NCBI RefSeq assembly: GCF_900103585.1
Contig: NZ_FNHV01000017.1
Span: forward strand, 152,420 to 216,419
DNA: 64,000 nt
Direction of reading: 5' to 3'
Source of the DNA: Streptomyces sp. cf386
GTDB lineage: Bacteria; Actinomycetota; Actinomycetes; Streptomycetales; Streptomycetaceae
In this document: positions 48,004-57,627 of the stretch, piece by piece
How the letters are laid out: each line of letters starts with the position of its first letter
How positions within the stretch are numbered: position 1 is the first letter of the stretch
Position numbers and translations under genes: made by a program
Notes under the pieces: model-generated
The model's database searches: none
Seen by the model: the letters and a program-made list of their open reading frames with translations, nothing else
What the model was told of the DNA's origin: nothing

Positions 48004-49997
48004 TGCCGGAGCGACAAGGACCCGCCCTGAGCGACGCCACCCGAGGCCGCCTCCTCTTCGGCGGCGACTACAACCCCGAGCAGTGGCCCGAGGAGACCTG
48101 GCACGAGGACGTCCGGCTGATGAAGGACGCCGGGGTCAACTCCGTCACCCTCGGCGTCTTCTCCTGGGCCAAGCTCGAACCCCGGCCCGGTGCACGGGAC
48201 TTCGGGTGGCTGGACCGGCTGATGGACCTGATGCACGAGAACGGCATCGGTGTCGTCCTCGCCACCCCGACCTCCTCACCGCCGCCGTGGATGGGGCGGC
48301 TGCACCCCGAGACGCTTCCGCGTGACGAGGACGGCCGCACCGAGTGGTGGGGCTCCCGGCAGCACTTCTCGCACTCCAGCGCCACCTACCGGCGCTACGC
48401 CGCCGCCATCACCGAGGACCTCGCCGCCCGCTACGGCACTCACCCCGCCCTGCGGATGTGGCACATCAACAACGAGTACTGCACCTACGACTGGGGCGAC
48501 GAGGCCGAGGACGCCTTCCGCGGCTGGCTCCGGGCCAAGTACGGCACGCTCGACACCCTCAACGAGGCCTGGGGGACGGCATTTTGGAGTCAGGGCTACG
48601 GCGACTGGTACGAGGTCCTGCCGCCGCGCCGGGCGCACTACATGAAGAACCCCACGCAGGTGCTGGACTTCAAGCGGTTCACGTCCGACGCGCTGCTGGA
48701 GTGCTACCTCGCCGAGCGCGACATCGTCGCCCGGCACAGCCCGGACATCCCGGTGACGACCAACTTCATGCCGTTCTATCAGGGGCAGGACGCATGGGTC
48801 TGGGTCGAGCAGGAGGACGTCGTCTCGATCGACATCTATCCGGATCCTCGTGATCCGTTCGGCGGGCAGTACGGGGCGCTGATCCATGACATGACGCGGT
48901 CGCAGGCCCGCGGCGGTCCCTGGATGGTCATGGAGCAGGCGGCCGGGCCGGTCAACTGGCGCGGGGTCAACCACCCCAAGCCGGCCGGCCTCAACCGCCT
49001 CTGGTCCCTCCAGGCCGTGGCCCGCGGCGCCGACGCCGTCTGCTACTTCCAGTGGCGGCAGTCCCGTCAGGGCTCGGAGAAGTTCCACTCCGGGATGGTC
49101 AGCCACGCGGGGGAGCGGGGCCGCACCTTCCAGGAGGTCAAGCGGATCGGTGCCGAACTCGCCCTGCTGAGCGAGAAAGTGGCGGACACCCGGGTCGAGG
49201 CGGCCGAGGTCGCCGTACTCCTCGACTGGGACGCCTGGTGGGCGAGCCAGCAGGACGGGCGGCTGTCCGGCGAGGTCGACTATCCGCAGGTCGTCCGTGC
49301 CTGGCACCGCGCGCTGTGGGAGGCGCACACCGTCGCCGACTTCGCCCGCCCCGAGCAGGACCTGTCCGCCTACAAGCTGGTCGTCGTCCCGCAGCTGTAC
49401 CTGATGACGGACGCGGCCATCGACAACCTCGTCGCCTACGTGAACCAGGGCGGCACCCTGATCTCCGGCTTCCAGACCGGCGTCGCCGACGAGGACGACC
49501 GGGTGCGCGAGGGCGGCATGGACGCCCGCCTGCGCGACCTGTTCGGCATCCGCGTCCTGCACGAGTGGTGGCCGCTCGACGCGGGCGAGAGGACCGACAT
49601 CGAGGGCTTCCACGGCACCCTCTGGTCCGAGGAGATCGAGGCCGCCGACGACGTGGACGCCGTGATCCCCTACAAGGGCGGCGAGTTGGACGGACTCCCG
49701 GCCGTCCTGCGCAAGGGCCGCGCCTGGTACGTCTCCACCCTCCCCGAACCGCACGCCCTGCGCACACTGCTCGCCGACATCGCCGCCGACGCGGGCGCAC
49801 GACCGACCCTCGCCGGGCTCCCGGCCGGCGTGGAGGCCGTACGCCGGGGCGAGCTGCTGTTCCTGCTCAACCATGGGCGTGACGGCGTCACCGTGCCGCT
49901 GCCCGGCCGCCACCGCGACCTGCTGACCGGCGCGAGCGTCACCGACGGGGTGGAGCTGGGGCGGTACGGGGTGGCCGTGCTGGAGGCGGCGCCATGA
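48003..49997 (+). CDS. Intracellular GH42 beta-galactosidase
   Basis: The 664-residue enzyme has all the GH42 landmarks: LLFGGDYNPEQWPEETWHED at the start, GVFSWAKLEP, the acid/base in MWHINNEYC (E158), the nucleophile in WMVMEQAAG (E311), and a C-terminal class-I glutaminase-like trimerisation domain ending in a beta domain. It has no signal peptide. The start overlaps the GH74 stop and the end overlaps the GH95 start by four bases, so the three are translationally coupled. It would remove galactose from imported galacto-xyloglucan oligosaccharides. Confidence 0.93.
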   Translation: MPERQGPALSDATRGRLLFGGDYNPEQWPEETWHEDVRLMKDAGVNSVTLGVFSWAKLEPRPGARDFGWLDRLMDLMHENGIGVVLATPTSSPPPWMGRLHPETLPRDEDGRTEWWGSRQHFSHSSATYRRYAAAITEDLAARYGTHPALRMWHINNEYCTYDWGDEAEDAFRGWLRAKYGTLDTLNEAWGTAFWSQGYGDWYEVLPPRRAHYMKNPTQVLDFKRFTSDALLECYLAERDIVARHSPDIPVTTNFMPFYQGQDAWVWVEQEDVVSIDIYPDPRDPFGGQYGALIHDMTRSQARGGPWMVMEQAAGPVNWRGVNHPKPAGLNRLWSLQAVARGADAVCYFQWRQSRQGSEKFHSGMVSHAGERGRTFQEVKRIGAELALLSEKVADTRVEAAEVAVLLDWDAWWASQQDGRLSGEVDYPQVVRAWHRALWEAHTVADFARPEQDLSAYKLVVVPQLYLMTDAAIDNLVAYVNQGGTLISGFQTGVADEDDRVREGGMDARLRDLFGIRVLHEWWPLDAGERTDIEGFHGTLWSEEIEAADDVDAVIPYKGGELDGLPAVLRKGRAWYVSTLPEPHALRTLLADIAADAGARPTLAGLPAGVEAVRRGELLFLLNHGRDGVTVPLPGRHRDLLTGASVTDGVELGRYGVAVLEAAP

Positions 49998-52207
49998 CCG
50001 GCCCGGTGCACGGCACCTGGGAACCCGCACCCGCCGCCCGCTGGGAGGACGCCTTCCTGAGCGGGAACGGCCGACACGGCGTCATGGTGTTCGGTGATCC
50101 GAACGACGACCAGGTCATCGTCAACCATCACACCCTGGTCCGCCCCAACGGCGCCGAGCACGCCCGTCCGCCCGCCCTCGCCGCCGAACTCCCGTGCCTG
50201 CAGGACCGGTTGCTCGGCGGAGACGTCACCGCGGCGGAAGGCTTCACCGACGGGCGAGGGCTGCAATGGGTGCAGCCCTTCCACCCCGCCTTCCGGATCC
50301 GGCTGCGCCGCCCCGCCGCCGAGGAGCACGGCGACTACCGGCGCGAGGCCGACTTCACCACCGGCGTGCTCACCGCCCACCGCGCCGGCCGGCGCAGCGA
50401 GGTCTTCGTCTCCCGCGCCGACGACGTCGTCGTCCAGTACGTCACCGAACCCGGCCTCACCACCGACGTGACCCTGGACCCCCAACTGCCGGGCGCCCCC
50501 CATGGCCTGGCGGTCGGCCACAGCGCCGTCCTCACCCCCGAGGGCGCGCTCGTCACGCTCCGCGTCCGCTACCCCGGCAGCGACCGCGCGTACACGGGCG
50601 TCACCCTCGCCGTCGTCACCGGCGGCACCCTCCGCTCCTCCCTGCCCGGCATCCGCGTCGAGGGGGCCCGCTCGCTGCTTCTGCTCACCCGCGTCCGGCG
50701 CCACACCGGCGAGGTGGACGCCCTCGCCGAGGCAGCCGCCCTGCGCGCCCTCATCCCAGGCGGCGACGGCGACCACGACGACCCGTACGACCGCCTCCTC
50801 GCCCGCCACACCGCCCTGCACCGCCCGGCCTACCTCCGCGCCGGCCTCGACCTCGGCGCCGAGGAAGCCGAACGCGCCCTCCCGGGCTCCGAGTTGGTGA
50901 GCCGTCCGAAGAGCCCCGCCCTCCTGGAACGCCTCTTCGCGGCCGGCCGCTACCACCTGCTCTCCGCCTCCGGGATGCTGCCGCCCCGCCTCACCGGCCT
51001 GTGGACCGGCGACTGGAACACCGCCTGGTCGGGCGCGTTCACCACCGACGCCAACCTCAACCTCCAGACCGCATCGGCCGCGGCCGCCGCGCTGCCGGAG
51101 GTCACCGAGGCACACGCCGCCCTGATCCACGGGCAGTTGGACCACTGGCGCGACAACGCCCGCGCGATCTTCGGCATCCGTGGCGTGGTGGCCCCCGCCC
51201 ACACCGACGGCGAGTCCGGGCACATCTACCACTTCAGTCGCGAGTACCCGCTGCACCTGTGGACCGCCGGCGCCGACTGGCTCCTCAAGCCCCTCGTCGA
51301 CCACGACGAGACACGCGGCGACCGCGACCCGCGCACCGCCGCCGCCCTCGCCGAAGTCGCCCGGTTCTACGAGGACTTCCTCACCCGCACCGACGTCGAG
51401 GGCAACCTGGTCGTCGTCCCCTCCTACTCGCCCGAGAACCGCCCGGCGAACGCGAGCTGGGGCACGATCAACGCCGCCATGGATCTCTCCGCGGCCCGGC
51501 ACGCCCTGCTCACGGCCGCCCGGTACCACCCGGAGCACGCCGACCGCTGGCGCACCCTCGCCGACCGCCTCCCCCCGCACCGGATCAACGACGACGGCGC
51601 CCTCGCCGAATGGGCCTGGCCCGGTCTGCGGGACTCGTACGACCACCGTCACCTCAGCCACCTCTACGGCGTCTGGCCGCTCGACGAGATCACCCCGTAC
51701 GACACCCCCGGCCTCGCGGCGGCCGCCCACCGCGCCCTCGAACTGAGGGGCGCCGAGAACGACTCCGCGCACGGCCACCTGCACCACGCCCTGATCGCGG
51801 CCCGCCTCAGGGACGGCGGCCGGGTCGCCCACGCCCTCGACCAGGTCCTGGGCGGCGACTTCTTCCACGCCTCCCTGATGAGCGCCCACTACCCGAACCG
51901 CGACGTCTACAACGCGGACGCCGCGCACACCCTGCCCGCCGTACTGATCGAGATGCTCGTGCAGTCGACCCCGGACCGGCTGGTCCTGCTGCCCGCGCTG
52001 CCGCCCGCCCTCCCGCAGGGCCGGCTCCGGGGCGTACGCACCCGGTTCGGCGCGGAAGTCGATCTGACCTGGACGCCCGAGGGAGCCACAGCAGTCCTGA
52101 AGCCGACCCGCTCCCACCGCATCGAACTCCGGACTTCCACCGGCGACGCCCAACCGCTCGACCTCGTCGCCGGAGAAGACCACGTCCTCAGCCTGGGGGC
52201 GTGGTAG
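49994..52207 (+). CDS. Intracellular GH95 alpha-L-fucosidase-type enzyme
   Basis: The 737-residue protein has the GH95 layout: an N-terminal beta domain (WEDAFLSGNGRHGVMVFG), a linker, and an (alpha/alpha)6 barrel with TGLWTGDWNTAWSGAF, TDANLNLQTAS and the general acid in PSYSPENRP (E481). Also present are DSYDHRHLSHLYGVWP and a C-terminal domain. GH95 enzymes act on alpha-1,2-L-fucose or, in some members, alpha-L-galactose. The otherwise conserved NLQMNYWP motif is changed to NLNLQTAS, which may shift specificity. No signal peptide. Coupled by a four-base overlap to GH42, it would remove the fucose cap of fucosylated xyloglucan. Confidence 0.88.
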   Translation: MTGPVHGTWEPAPAARWEDAFLSGNGRHGVMVFGDPNDDQVIVNHHTLVRPNGAEHARPPALAAELPCLQDRLLGGDVTAAEGFTDGRGLQWVQPFHPAFRIRLRRPAAEEHGDYRREADFTTGVLTAHRAGRRSEVFVSRADDVVVQYVTEPGLTTDVTLDPQLPGAPHGLAVGHSAVLTPEGALVTLRVRYPGSDRAYTGVTLAVVTGGTLRSSLPGIRVEGARSLLLLTRVRRHTGEVDALAEAAALRALIPGGDGDHDDPYDRLLARHTALHRPAYLRAGLDLGAEEAERALPGSELVSRPKSPALLERLFAAGRYHLLSASGMLPPRLTGLWTGDWNTAWSGAFTTDANLNLQTASAAAAALPEVTEAHAALIHGQLDHWRDNARAIFGIRGVVAPAHTDGESGHIYHFSREYPLHLWTAGADWLLKPLVDHDETRGDRDPRTAAALAEVARFYEDFLTRTDVEGNLVVVPSYSPENRPANASWGTINAAMDLSAARHALLTAARYHPEHADRWRTLADRLPPHRINDDGALAEWAWPGLRDSYDHRHLSHLYGVWPLDEITPYDTPGLAAAAHRALELRGAENDSAHGHLHHALIAARLRDGGRVAHALDQVLGGDFFHASLMSAHYPNRDVYNADAAHTLPAVLIEMLVQSTPDRLVLLPALPPALPQGRLRGVRTRFGAEVDLTWTPEGATAVLKPTRSHRIELRTSTGDAQPLDLVAGEDHVLSLGAW

Positions 52208-52265
52208 CACCCCGCAAATCCGCCGCAAATCCCCCCACTCCCCCCCACCCATGGAAAGGGACACC

Positions 52266-52982
52266 ATGGCAAAGAGCGCCCTGCGCAAGATCACCATGGC
52301 GGTGCTGGCCCCGGCGATGGCCATCGGCGCCACCGTCGGCCTCGCCTCCGCCCCCGCCTCGGCGGCCGTCTGGAACTCCTGCGACCAGTGGGGCAATACC
52401 AGCCTGGGCGGCTACACGCTCTACAACAACATCTGGGGCTCCGGCGCCGGCAGCCAGTGCATCTGGGCCAACTCCGGCACCAACTGGGGTGTCTGGGCCA
52501 ACCACCCGGGCACCGGCGGCATCAAGTCCTACCCCAACTCCAAGAAGGTGATCAACAAGACGATCGCCTCCCTCGGCTCGCTCACCAGCAGCTACAACGT
52601 CTCCGTCCCGTCGTCCGGCGCGTACAACACGTCGTACGACATCTGGGACACCGACTACGACTACGAGATCATGCTCTGGGTCAACTACAACGGAGCCGTC
52701 GGCCCGCTCGGCACCTCACAGGGCAACGTCACGGTCGGCGGCCACACCTGGACCGTCTACAAGGGCACCAACGGCGCGAACGAGGTCTTCTCGTTCCTGC
52801 GGACCTCCGACTCCAGCTCCGGCAGCGTGGACATCAAGTCCATCCTCGGCTGGATCGCCAACACCAAGGGCTGGATGGCCGGCAGCGAGACCATAGGTGA
52901 TGTGCAGTTCGGCTACGAGGTCACCTCGTCGTCCGGCGGGCTCGACTTCGTCACCAACAACCTGACGGTCAGCAGCAGCTGA
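52266..52982 (+). CDS. Secreted GH12 endo-glucanase/xyloglucanase, catalytic domain only
   Basis: The ATG at 52266 has AAAGGGA upstream and opens a Sec signal peptide ending ASAAVW. The mature protein of about 205 residues is one GH12 beta-sandwich. It has YTLYNNIWGSGAGSQCIW and a typical disulphide pair, the nucleophile in YDYEIMLWVNY (E134), GHTWTVYKG and the acid/base in FGYEVTSSSG (E218). GH12 members cut cellulose, beta-glucan or xyloglucan. It follows the GH95 gene after 58 bases on the same strand and is convergent with the sulfotransferase gene. A second GH12-like gene is at 57747. Confidence 0.93.
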   Translation: MAKSALRKITMAVLAPAMAIGATVGLASAPASAAVWNSCDQWGNTSLGGYTLYNNIWGSGAGSQCIWANSGTNWGVWANHPGTGGIKSYPNSKKVINKTIASLGSLTSSYNVSVPSSGAYNTSYDIWDTDYDYEIMLWVNYNGAVGPLGTSQGNVTVGGHTWTVYKGTNGANEVFSFLRTSDSSSGSVDIKSILGWIANTKGWMAGSETIGDVQFGYEVTSSSGGLDFVTNNLTVSSS

Positions 52983-53020
52983 GGTGTCATCGGGGCCGGG
53001 GCCGGTCCGTCGCCTGCTCG

Positions 53021-54208
53021 TCAGGCGCGGTCGACCTCGGCCCGCAGCGCGTTGTAGTCCGCGAACGCCGACTCGACCTCGGCGTGGGTAAGGCCATAGC
53101 GGGCCAGGTCGTACCGGTGGGGCCGGGTGCCCTTCGGGCGGGCGACGGCCTCGGGGAGCCGGGCCGCCTCGGCGTCGCTCCAGCGGGCGCCGATGGCGTC
53201 GTAGAGCTTCGGAGCCCCCGTGGCCGGCTCCGCGGCGAGCCAGGAGTACGGCGCGTCCACCAGTGCCTCCCGGGGGATGGCGGCGCGGGCCCGCAGACCG
53301 CGTTCCATCGCACGGCTCAGCAGACCGAACCAGGTGGCCCCGATGCCGTGCAGGTCCAGGGGGCGGGAGCTGACGGCCATGCCGTGCTCGATCAGGCTGC
53401 AGAACGAGGCCACGGCGGTCACCGGGTCGCGGTGGCACCACACGATCGTGGCGTCCGGGAACGCCGTGCGCAGCGCGTCCAGGTTGCCCAGATGCAGCGG
53501 GGACTTGAGGATCCAGCGGCGGCGCGGCCGGCCGTACTGAAGGACCTGGAACACCTGCCTGAGATACCGGTAGTCGTCGGTGAAGTCCCGCTCGCAATAC
53601 CACTGCGCGTACTCGGGGATCAGCGCCTGCGACAGCGGCATCAGGGCGTGGGGGAGGGCGAAGGTGCACTCCTCCGGGCCCTCGGCGGCCATCGGGTGGA
53701 TGTCGCGGAAGCGCGGCGCGAAGAGGTTGGTGCCCTGGACCATCCGGCGGCCCGCCGTGACCGCCTTGCGACGCTCGCGGGGCGGCAACTTTGGGCCGGG
53801 CGCGAGCAGTTCCCAGAGCAGCGGGCTGCGGTGCGCCTCCGCCAGCGACAGCACGGCGTGGGTGACCGTCGTCGCGGTGCGCGGCAGGCCCACCACGAAC
53901 ACCGGCTGCTCGATCGGCTCCCGCTCGATCTCGGGATGCGCGGCGATCAGCCCCCGCACCCGGGCCCGGTTGGCGAGATGCCTGCGCACGAAGACCTGCG
54001 CCGACTGCCAGCCCACCGGCGTGAGGTTCTCCGCCTTCGCCCACCAGCCCAGCAGCGCCCGGAAGTCGTCGACGAACTGCCGGTCCCCGTGCGCCTCGCC
54101 CGCTTCCACGGCGATCCGGTCGAAGATCCGGTCCGGGTCGCGCCGGGATCCGAAGGCCGGCCGCAGCAGCTGGTTGGCCAGGGCGAGGACGAGCGGAGGC
54201 GTGGACAC
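53021..54208 (-). CDS. PAPS-dependent sulfotransferase-family protein
   Basis: The 395-residue protein has the 5'-phosphosulfate loop VFVVGLPRTATTV (about 105-115) and the 3'-phosphate region WCHRDPVTAVASF, with WILKSPLHLGNLDAL between them. These are features of the Sulfotransfer_3 family that sulfates hydroxyls using PAPS. The acceptor is unknown. The GTG start has no ribosome site, and TAGGGT lies six bases before it, so the message is probably leaderless and independent of the upstream GH31 gene. No PAPS synthesis gene is in the window. Its place inside the xyloglucan locus may be accidental. Confidence 0.85.
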   Translation of the reverse strand: MSTPPLVLALANQLLRPAFGSRRDPDRIFDRIAVEAGEAHGDRQFVDDFRALLGWWAKAENLTPVGWQSAQVFVRRHLANRARVRGLIAAHPEIEREPIEQPVFVVGLPRTATTVTHAVLSLAEAHRSPLLWELLAPGPKLPPRERRKAVTAGRRMVQGTNLFAPRFRDIHPMAAEGPEECTFALPHALMPLSQALIPEYAQWYCERDFTDDYRYLRQVFQVLQYGRPRRRWILKSPLHLGNLDALRTAFPDATIVWCHRDPVTAVASFCSLIEHGMAVSSRPLDLHGIGATWFGLLSRAMERGLRARAAIPREALVDAPYSWLAAEPATGAPKLYDAIGARWSDAEAARLPEAVARPKGTRPHRYDLARYGLTHAEVESAFADYNALRAEVDRA

Positions 54209-54214
54209 GGAAGG

Positions 54215-54220
54215 ACCCTA
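54215..54220 (-). promoter_or_regulatory. -10 box of a leaderless promoter for the sulfotransferase gene
   Basis: On the minus strand TAGGGT is followed by CCTTCC and then the GTG start at 54208, the spacing expected if transcription begins at the start codon. A -35 candidate CTGACG lies 15 bases upstream. No ribosome site exists before the GTG. Confidence 0.5.
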
Positions 54221-54332
54221 TCGCGCTCAACTGGCCGTCAGAAAAAGCAAGTTGGACATGTGAGAGGGCGACCGGATGACCTCCATCGTCCGGCCGCCCC
54301 CTCGGGGCCTGCCTGACAGACCCTCGACACGG

Positions 54333-56384
54333 CTACTCCGCTACAGGCAGCCGCGCCCCGTCCCGCAGAAACAGCGGGATGCGGTCCAGCGGGGCGTCGA
54401 CCGTCACGGTCGTACCGCCCTCGTACGTCTCCCCGGTCCACGCGTCCGTCCAGCTCGCGCCCGCCGGCAGGTACGTCGTGCGGGCCGTCGCGCCCGCCGT
54501 CAGCACCGGCGCGACCAGCAGATCGCGGCCGAAGAGATAGGCGTCGTCGACCGGCCAGGCCGCCTGGTCCTCGGGGAACTCCAGGAACAGCGGTCGTAGC
54601 ACCGGCAGGCCCTCCTCGTGGGCCTCGCGCATCACCTGCAGCACATACGGCTTCAGGCGCTCGCGCAGCCGCAGGTACTTCTCCAGGATCGCGCCGGCCT
54701 CCTCGCCGTACGACCACACCTCGTTCGGGCCGCCGGTCATCTCCGGGCCGAGCGGCATGCCCGGGTCGCGGAAGCCGTGCAGGCGCATCAGCGGGGACAG
54801 GGCGCCGAACTGGAACCAGCGGACCATCACCTCGCGGTACGCCGGGTCGTCCGGGTCGCCGCCGTGGAAGCCGCCGATGTCGGTGTTCCACCAGGGGATG
54901 CCGGACAGCGCGGTGTTGAGACCGGCCGCGATCTGGCGGCGCAGGGTCGGGAAGTCGGTGCCGATGTCGCCGGACCACAGGGCGGCGCCGTAGCGCTGAC
55001 TGCCCGCCCACGCCGAGCGGTTGAGGGTGATCACCTCGTCCTCGCCGGACGCCTGGAGGCCGTCGTAGAAGGTGCGGGAGTTCTCGGCGGGGTAGCTGTT
55101 GCCGACCTCCAGGCCGGGGCCCGTCCAGTAGCGCAGGTTCTCCTGGAAGCCGGGCTTCAGCTCGGGCTCGCAGGCGTCCAGCCAGAAGGCGGTGATGCCG
55201 TACGGGTCGAGGTAGTTCTGCTTGACCTTCGACCACAGGAACGCGCGGGCGTCCGGGTTCGTGGCGTCGTAGAACGCCACCTGGACGGTCGAGGCCACCT
55301 CCTTGTCGGGCCAGTCGGCGTGCGCCATCGGTCCGTACTGGGTGCCGATGAAGTAGCCGCGCTGCTCCATGACCGGGTGGTTCTCGGAGAGGGGGGACAC
55401 CGAGGGCCAGACGGAGACGACGAGCTTGATACCGAGCTCGTCCAGTTCACGCACCATCGCCGCCGGGTCCGGCCACTCCTTCGGGTCGAACTTCCACTCG
55501 CCGAGGTGCGTCCAGTGGAAGAAGTCGCAGACGATCGCGGAGATCGGCAGGCCCCGGCGCTTGTACTCCCGGGCCACGGCGAGGAGTTCGTCCTGGGTGC
55601 GGTAGCGCAGCTTGCACTGCCAGAAGCCCGCCGCCCACTCCGGCAGCATCGGCGTACGGCCCGTCACCGCGCTGTAGCGGCGCTGGCCGTCGGCCGGGGC
55701 GCCCGCGGTGATCCAGTAGTCGATCTGGCGGGCGGAGTCGGCGACCCACCGGGTGCCGTTGTGCGCCAGCTCCACGCGGCCGATCGCCGGGTTGTTCCAC
55801 AGCAGGGTGTAGCCGCGGCTGGAGGACAGCACCGGGATGCCGACCTCGGCGTTGCGCTGGACCAGATCGAGGACCAGGCCCTTCTGGTCGAACCGGCCGT
55901 GCTGGTGCTGGCCGAGGCCGTACAGCTTCTCGTCGTCGTAGGCGGCGAAGCGCTGCTCCAGGCGGTGGTAGCCGTTGCCGACGGCCGTGTAGAGGCGCGG
56001 GCCGGGCCACCAGAAGTGGGCGCGCTCCTCGGCGAGCACCTCCGTGCCGTCCTCGGTGCGCAGGAAGCGGATCAGGCCCTCGGCGTCGATCTGGACGGTC
56101 AGCGCGCCGACGGTCAGCACGCCCAGCCCGTCCTCGATCTTGACGGTCGACTCGGTGGCCGGGGCGGACTCCAGCAGGGCGCCGGGCAGTCCGTCGAGGA
56201 CCGGCCCGCCGAGCCGGGCCCGCACCCGGACCGCGTCCGGACCCCACGGCTCGACGCGTACGGTCTCCTGGCGGCCACTCCACTCCAGCGCTCCGTCCCG
56301 CTCACGGAACGTGCCGACGGTCGGGGACGACTGCGCGAGGCTGACCGCGCCCGGCAGGTGCTGGTTTTCGGCAGGCTGATTCAC
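54333..56384 (-). CDS. Intracellular GH31 alpha-xylosidase
   Basis: The 683-residue enzyme has the GH31 N-terminal beta domain (EKLYGLGQHQHGRFDQKG) and a barrel with AIVCDFFHWTHLGEWKFDP. The nucleophile is in FWLDACEPE (D403) and the acid/base in ALWSGDIGTDF (D473); IPWWNTDIGGFHGGD follows. The WLDACEPE form is closer to xyloglucan-active alpha-xylosidases than to the alpha-glucosidases. There is no signal peptide. The GTG at 56384 follows GAGGAG at good spacing. It lies 119 bases after the LacI-type regulator on the same strand with no operator between them, so the two are probably co-transcribed. It would remove xylose from imported xyloglucan oligosaccharides. Confidence 0.92.
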   Translation of the reverse strand: MNQPAENQHLPGAVSLAQSSPTVGTFRERDGALEWSGRQETVRVEPWGPDAVRVRARLGGPVLDGLPGALLESAPATESTVKIEDGLGVLTVGALTVQIDAEGLIRFLRTEDGTEVLAEERAHFWWPGPRLYTAVGNGYHRLEQRFAAYDDEKLYGLGQHQHGRFDQKGLVLDLVQRNAEVGIPVLSSSRGYTLLWNNPAIGRVELAHNGTRWVADSARQIDYWITAGAPADGQRRYSAVTGRTPMLPEWAAGFWQCKLRYRTQDELLAVAREYKRRGLPISAIVCDFFHWTHLGEWKFDPKEWPDPAAMVRELDELGIKLVVSVWPSVSPLSENHPVMEQRGYFIGTQYGPMAHADWPDKEVASTVQVAFYDATNPDARAFLWSKVKQNYLDPYGITAFWLDACEPELKPGFQENLRYWTGPGLEVGNSYPAENSRTFYDGLQASGEDEVITLNRSAWAGSQRYGAALWSGDIGTDFPTLRRQIAAGLNTALSGIPWWNTDIGGFHGGDPDDPAYREVMVRWFQFGALSPLMRLHGFRDPGMPLGPEMTGGPNEVWSYGEEAGAILEKYLRLRERLKPYVLQVMREAHEEGLPVLRPLFLEFPEDQAAWPVDDAYLFGRDLLVAPVLTAGATARTTYLPAGASWTDAWTGETYEGGTTVTVDAPLDRIPLFLRDGARLPVAE

Positions 56385-56503
56385 GGGGTGTGCTCCTCAG
56401 GAGGGCAGCGAATGCAGACATGGGGGTGCCCGGCGAGGGCACGGCGGTGAAGCGGTCTGTGGGTGGTGGCGGTGAAACCGACCGTGGTCGTGGCGGAGAA
56501 GCG

Positions 56504-57520
56504 TCAGTGGGTGCTGGACGGCGCCGGGCCCGTACTCGCCCGGATCGTCAACTCGGGTGCGATCAGCAGGACTTCGTCACTCCCGCGCCCGTCGAGCTTG
56601 GCGACCAGCTGCGCCACGGCGTGCCGGCCCATCTCCTGCGCGGGGATGGAGACCGACGTCAGCCGCACCGAGGCCTGGGTGGCGACCTGGTCGGGGCAGA
56701 TGCCGACCACCGAGACGTCCTCGGGCACGGCCCGGCCCTGCTGACGCAGCAGGGCGAGCAGCGGCTCGACCGCCGACTCGTTCTGCACGACGAACCCGGT
56801 GGTGCTGGGCCGCTCATCGAGGATGCGGGCGAGGGTGACGGCCATCGCGTCGTACCCGCCCTCGCACGGCCGGTGCAGCAGCCGCATCCCGAGCTCCTGG
56901 GAACGCAGCCGGAGTCCGTCGAGCGTGCGCTCGGCGAAGCCGGTGTGCCGTTCGTAGACGGCCGGGGCCTCGCCTATGACAGCGATGTCGCGGTGCCCCA
57001 GCATCGCCAGATGCTCCACACACAGCGCGCCGGTCGCCTTGAAGTCGAGATCGACGCAGGTCAGCCCCGAGGTGTCGGCGGGCAGCCCGATCAGCACGGA
57101 CGGCTGGTCGGTGCCGCGCAGCAGTGGCAGCCGCTCGTCGTCCAGCTGGACGTCCATCAGGATCATCGCGTCGGCGAGCCCGCTGCCGGTGACGCGGCGT
57201 ACGGCGTCGGGGCCCTCCTCGCCGGTCAGCAGCAGCACGTCGTACCCATGGGTGCGGGCCGTGGTGGCCACCGCTATGGCGATCTCCATCATCACCGGCA
57301 CATACATGTCGGTGCGCAGCGGGATCATCAGCGCGATGATGTTCGACTTGCTGCTGGCCAGGGCTCGGGCGCCCGCGTTCGGGTGGTAGCCGAGTTCGCG
57401 GATGCTCTGCTCGACCCGCTGCCGGGTGGTCGTGGAGATGGACCGCTTGCCACTGAGGACATAGCTCACCGTGCTCGCCGAGACTCCGGCGTGCTGGGCG
57501 ACCTCGGCGAGGGTGACCAT
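56504..57520 (-). CDS. LacI-family regulator, probable controller of the xyloglucan locus
   Basis: The 338-residue protein has the LacI DNA-binding domain (VTLAEVAQHAGVSASTVSYV, LSGKRSIS, hinge RALASSKSN) and a periplasmic-binding-like effector domain (IIALMIPLRTDMYVPVMMEI, VDLDFKATGALCVEHLAML, PEDVSVVGICPD). The effector is likely a xyloglucan-derived sugar, but this is inference. I start at ATG 57520, which has GGAGAG upstream; a TTG four codons earlier is possible. A copy of the GAAGCGCTTC palindrome lies 20 bases before the start, so it probably controls itself and GH31. Confidence 0.93.
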   Translation of the reverse strand: MVTLAEVAQHAGVSASTVSYVLSGKRSISTTTRQRVEQSIRELGYHPNAGARALASSKSNIIALMIPLRTDMYVPVMMEIAIAVATTARTHGYDVLLLTGEEGPDAVRRVTGSGLADAMILMDVQLDDERLPLLRGTDQPSVLIGLPADTSGLTCVDLDFKATGALCVEHLAMLGHRDIAVIGEAPAVYERHTGFAERTLDGLRLRSQELGMRLLHRPCEGGYDAMAVTLARILDERPSTTGFVVQNESAVEPLLALLRQQGRAVPEDVSVVGICPDQVATQASVRLTSVSIPAQEMGRHAVAQLVAKLDGRGSDEVLLIAPELTIRASTGPAPSSTH

Positions 57521-57537
57521 CCAGCTCTCCAAGCTTT

Positions 57538-57551
57538 GTGAAGCGCTTCGA
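57538..57551. promoter_or_regulatory. LacI-type operator 3 (regulator/GH31 promoter)
   Basis: GTGAAGCGCTTCGA keeps the perfect core GAAGCGCTTC (57540-57549) but differs at two outer positions from the other copies. It lies immediately upstream of the regulator's ribosome site. A weaker site here would be consistent with autoregulation. Confidence 0.7.
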
Positions 57552-57627
57552 CAGTGCGCGGTGGGTACAGGGGTGGTTGTGAGGGTGGTTCGACACTAGC
57601 TCTGGCACGCGTGGGTGTCCATAGGTT

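Noticed and set aside
49670..52396. Leftward frame of 908 codons opposite GH95
   Set aside because: Val/Gly/Glu-rich shadow of a high-GC gene; GH95 motifs are on the + strand.
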